64,000 bases of DNA, taken from assembly GCA_019828595.1 (NCBI GenBank), contig JAHQRK010000002.1:186001-250000 (forward strand). The letters run 5' to 3'. Numbering within the stretch: the first letter of the stretch is position 1; the number at the start of each line of letters is the position of its first letter. Source of the stretch: Aphanomyces cochlioides. Lineage: Eukaryota; Oomycota; Saprolegniomycetes; Saprolegniales; Verrucalvaceae. Position numbers and translations under genes: made by a program. Of the stretch, positions 61,571 to 64,000 are shown piece after piece. The notes under the pieces are model-generated. The model was not told the origin of the DNA. It did no database searches and saw only the letters and a list, made by a program, of their open reading frames with translations.

Positions 61571-62340
61571 GCGCGGGGCGACCTACTGGGACAACTCTAG
61601 GCTCTGATGAAGAGCGTTCCGGCATACCGCCTGTTCGTCAGAACCTAGCCTCTGACACATTACTGTGTCAACCGGGACAGCATACTACGATGCTGCATGT
61701 AGAGATGCCCGTGGAGGGCTTCAACCGAAAGCTCCGAGTCTTAGTCGACTGTGAAGCGTCGAAGAATTTTGCCCGTCGACAGACGCTCGAAGAGAATGCG
61801 AGCCTCTATGCCGAGGTCGACAGCGGCACGTCTCTGACTGAGACTGTGCGCGTCAAGTTGGGTGATGGGTCGGTAGTGACCGCACCCAAGAGATTAGTGC
61901 GCCTGTTAACACAGGTTGGCACGTTCAGTAGTCTTGAAGACTACTTCGTTATAGACCTAGATGAGCGCTGGGACCTCATCCTAGGCATGGGCTGGTTGGA
62001 GAAACACTAGCCCTGCATAAACTGGCGGGCCAAGACCATCCATGAGGTCGGCCACGACTTTCTCAAAAGCCATATGGGCATGGAGAGTAATGAGCCCATC
62101 CCCTCGCCAGCTGGCGATGAGCAGTTAGCTACGCTGCGTCAGCTCCCGGCTACGGGAAAGTCGACACGCCAGGGCGGTCCTATGTCTTCCAAAGAAGATA
62201 TCGGCCGTCAGGCCTTCAACAACACTTGGGAAACACCCGACGGACTGGGTTGCCTGTGTACAAGAGTAATGCCCAACGGACCGGGCTTAAAGTCTCCTTC
62301 GCGAGTGCACCGACGGACCGCGTGCACGGAGACGTGATCG
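61571..62340 (+). pseudogene. Protease region of gypsy F
   Basis: Protease reads L-V-D-C-E-A-S-K-N-F where D-C/S/T-G is needed, so the catalytic Gly is Glu. The fold continues to L-I-L-G-M-G-W-L-E-K-H, a TAG (62008-62010, probably from CAG Gln) and P-C-I-N-W. The stretch to RT changes frame. Confidence 0.8.
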
Positions 62341-64000
62341 TTGAAGAGGATGCGTCGGAGCGCAGTCCTATACCGACGCTGCCCGTGTCTGGGCGCGTCT
62401 TTGTTGAAAATGTCATTTTGTCCAATGTCGCATTGCGACTTGACTGAGCTGCCGAAGACAGCTGAAGAAATATGCAAGCTCGAAGAGATGAGCTTTGCCG
62501 AGTTTAGAAGTGCTCTGCGCTCCCAGCGCATCACCAGTATCGCAGTAATACAGAGTGTCGACAAGATTGACCTCTATACGACGTCCGCGGAGGATCCGGA
62601 CGTAGCTGGCGAGACACCGCCAGCACACTCTCGCATATGGGATAGGCTCCGAACGAGCCCGTTTTACCCCCTCGTGAAGGAATACGAGGATATCTTCCCG
62701 GAGGAAGTTCCCGCGAGACTGCCCAAGGACAAGGGCGTGCGTCATGAGATTGACCTGACGCCAGAGACAAAGTGGTGTGTCACTCGACAGTGGCCACTAC
62801 CACGTGAGCAAGTCGAGTTCATCGACTCATTCTTCGCCGCACGCAAGAAGGCGGGGCACGTACGGGAGAGTACGTCGCCACACTCGAGTCCGACCTTCTG
62901 CGTCAAGAAGCCTAGCGGCTCTTGGCGAATCGTTCATGCTTATAACAAGCTGAACGCAGCCACCATCCCGGCGCAAACGCCGATTCCCAGGAAAGATGTC
63001 ATCATTGACAGCATGGGTGGCTCGACGATCTTTTCAACGATCGATCTGCGCGATGGATTCTATCAAATCCTCATGCGCGCATGTGATATTCCCAAGACAG
63101 CTGTCTCGACGCCATCGGGCATGCTGTGGGAGTGGCTGGTGATGCCACAAGGGCTCGCTAATGCCCCAGCGACCTTCAACCGAATGGTCACGCAAAAGTT
63201 ACGCCCGCTGCGCGACTTTGCGCCGTCGTATTTCGATGACATATACGTGCACAGCCGTGCAGACGGGAATCGCACCGACGTGCAAGTCCATTTTGGACAC
63301 CTGCGGCAGGTCTTTTAGACGCTGCGAGATGCAGGATTGTACGCCAACTTACAGAAGTGTATGTTCGGCGTTGACGATATACCCGTACTCGGGGAGTACG
63401 TTGGTATCAATGGATGTCGGCCAGACCCGGCCACAGTCACCACGATTACAACTTGGCCTGTCCCGGCCACGGCGACAGAACTCCGCAGCTGGCTTGGTCT
63501 TGCGACCTACCTGCACAAGTTTTCGAAGAACTTTGCTGACATCGCGACGCCGCTGACGCGGCTACTCATGAAGGATGTCCACTGGGACTGGACACAAGAA
63601 TGTCAAGAGGCTCTTGACGGCATCAAGGCCAGCCTCACGCAAGCGCCGATCCTGGCGTTGCCTGACTTCAATCGACCATTCTCGGTCGTCTGTGATGCAT
63701 CAGTGCGAGCAATAGGTTGCTGCCTCATGCAAAAGGATGACGAGGGTCGTGACCGACCCGTCTCCTATCAGTCACGGCAGCTGCGCGCTGCTGAGCGTAA
63801 CTATCCGGTCCATGACCTCGAATTACTGGCGATGAAATACGCCTTGGTCAAATTCCGCATCTACCTTCTCGGCTCGAAGCCGTTTACGGTATACACGGAT
63901 CACGCGTCCTTGCGGACTGCTGTGAACTCGCCGCACATCTCTGACCGGATGGCCAGGTGGCTCGCGTTTTTCGCGGAATACAACATGACTGTTGAGTACA
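62341..64000 (+). pseudogene. RT and RNase H of gypsy F
   Basis: RT motifs W-R-I-V-H-A-Y-N-K-L-N, T-I-D-L-R-D-G-F-Y-Q, M-P-Q-G-L-A-N-A-P and Y-F-D-D-I-Y-V. A TAG at 63316-63318 (Gln in relatives) interrupts it, then the same frame is open to the window end through A-P-I-L-A-L-P-D-F, V-C-D-A-S and Y-T-D-H-A-S-L. Confidence 0.9.

Larger units (their letters stand above)
60139..64000 (+). mobile_element. Gypsy element F, continuing past the window
   Basis: 5' LTR, primer site, gag, protease, RT and RNase H on the + strand; the window ends inside RNase H. Inserted in P15. Confidence 0.85.

Noticed and set aside
61568..63318. Reassigned TAG codon (TAG = Gln) in elements F and E
   Set aside because: Family P genes and the transposase use TAG as a normal stop at expected ends (for example P3 at 14865, P15 at 59273, the transposase at 1302), so element TAGs are better explained as mutations.

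Overview
The window reads as repeat-rich nuclear DNA of a eukaryote, most likely an oomycete or close stramenopile. The support is indirect: Ty3/gypsy elements (one with a second RNase H, a feature known from oomycete and plant elements), Ty1/copia elements, a two-gene PIF/Harbinger transposon, and host genes with two very short introns (40-50 nt). No rRNA, tRNA or CRISPR array was seen.

Host DNA is a scrambled cluster of one paralogous gene family, called family P here (about 3.5-4.4, 14.5-18.3, 33.7-35.9, 46.1-49.4 and 58.5-60.1 kb). Its layout is an N module ending in a conserved Trp, a linker, an M module (D-L-K then L-H-L-L), often a coiled coil, and a C-terminal beta-rich module or, in one member, membrane segments. 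Intron 1 splits the Trp codon (phase 2) and intron 2 lies before M. The copy at 17006-17932 has an unbroken frame; most others are truncated, frameshifted or split by transposons.

Mobile layout: Harbinger (about 0.1-2.1 kb); a MITE-like repeat (2.2-2.6 kb); gypsy A (5967-10182, 5-bp target duplication) nested in gypsy D; gypsy D as two separated halves (4748-12840 on -, 35960-41851 on +); gypsy B as two halves (12844-14514 on -, 41855-46069 on +); a copia nest (copia-2 from 18656 to 33731, holding two inverted, almost identical copies of copia-1 around a truncated copia-3); gypsy E (49446-58535 on -) inside a family P exon; gypsy F (60139 to the window end) inside another family P gene.

The main result is structural. 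The halves of B and D fit together only if the segment 12844-41851 is turned over: B then has matching LTRs, a 5-bp duplication CAAGT, an in-frame gag across the join, and a rejoined host exon; D regains its two 626-bp LTRs. This indicates a 29-kb inversion with breakpoints in two unrelated retrotransposons at a 3-bp inverted microhomology. A second event, inside that segment, is a 5.49-kb inverted duplication (19039-24528 and 26607-32097) whose arms share the same disabling mutations, so it arose by DNA rearrangement and not by two insertions.
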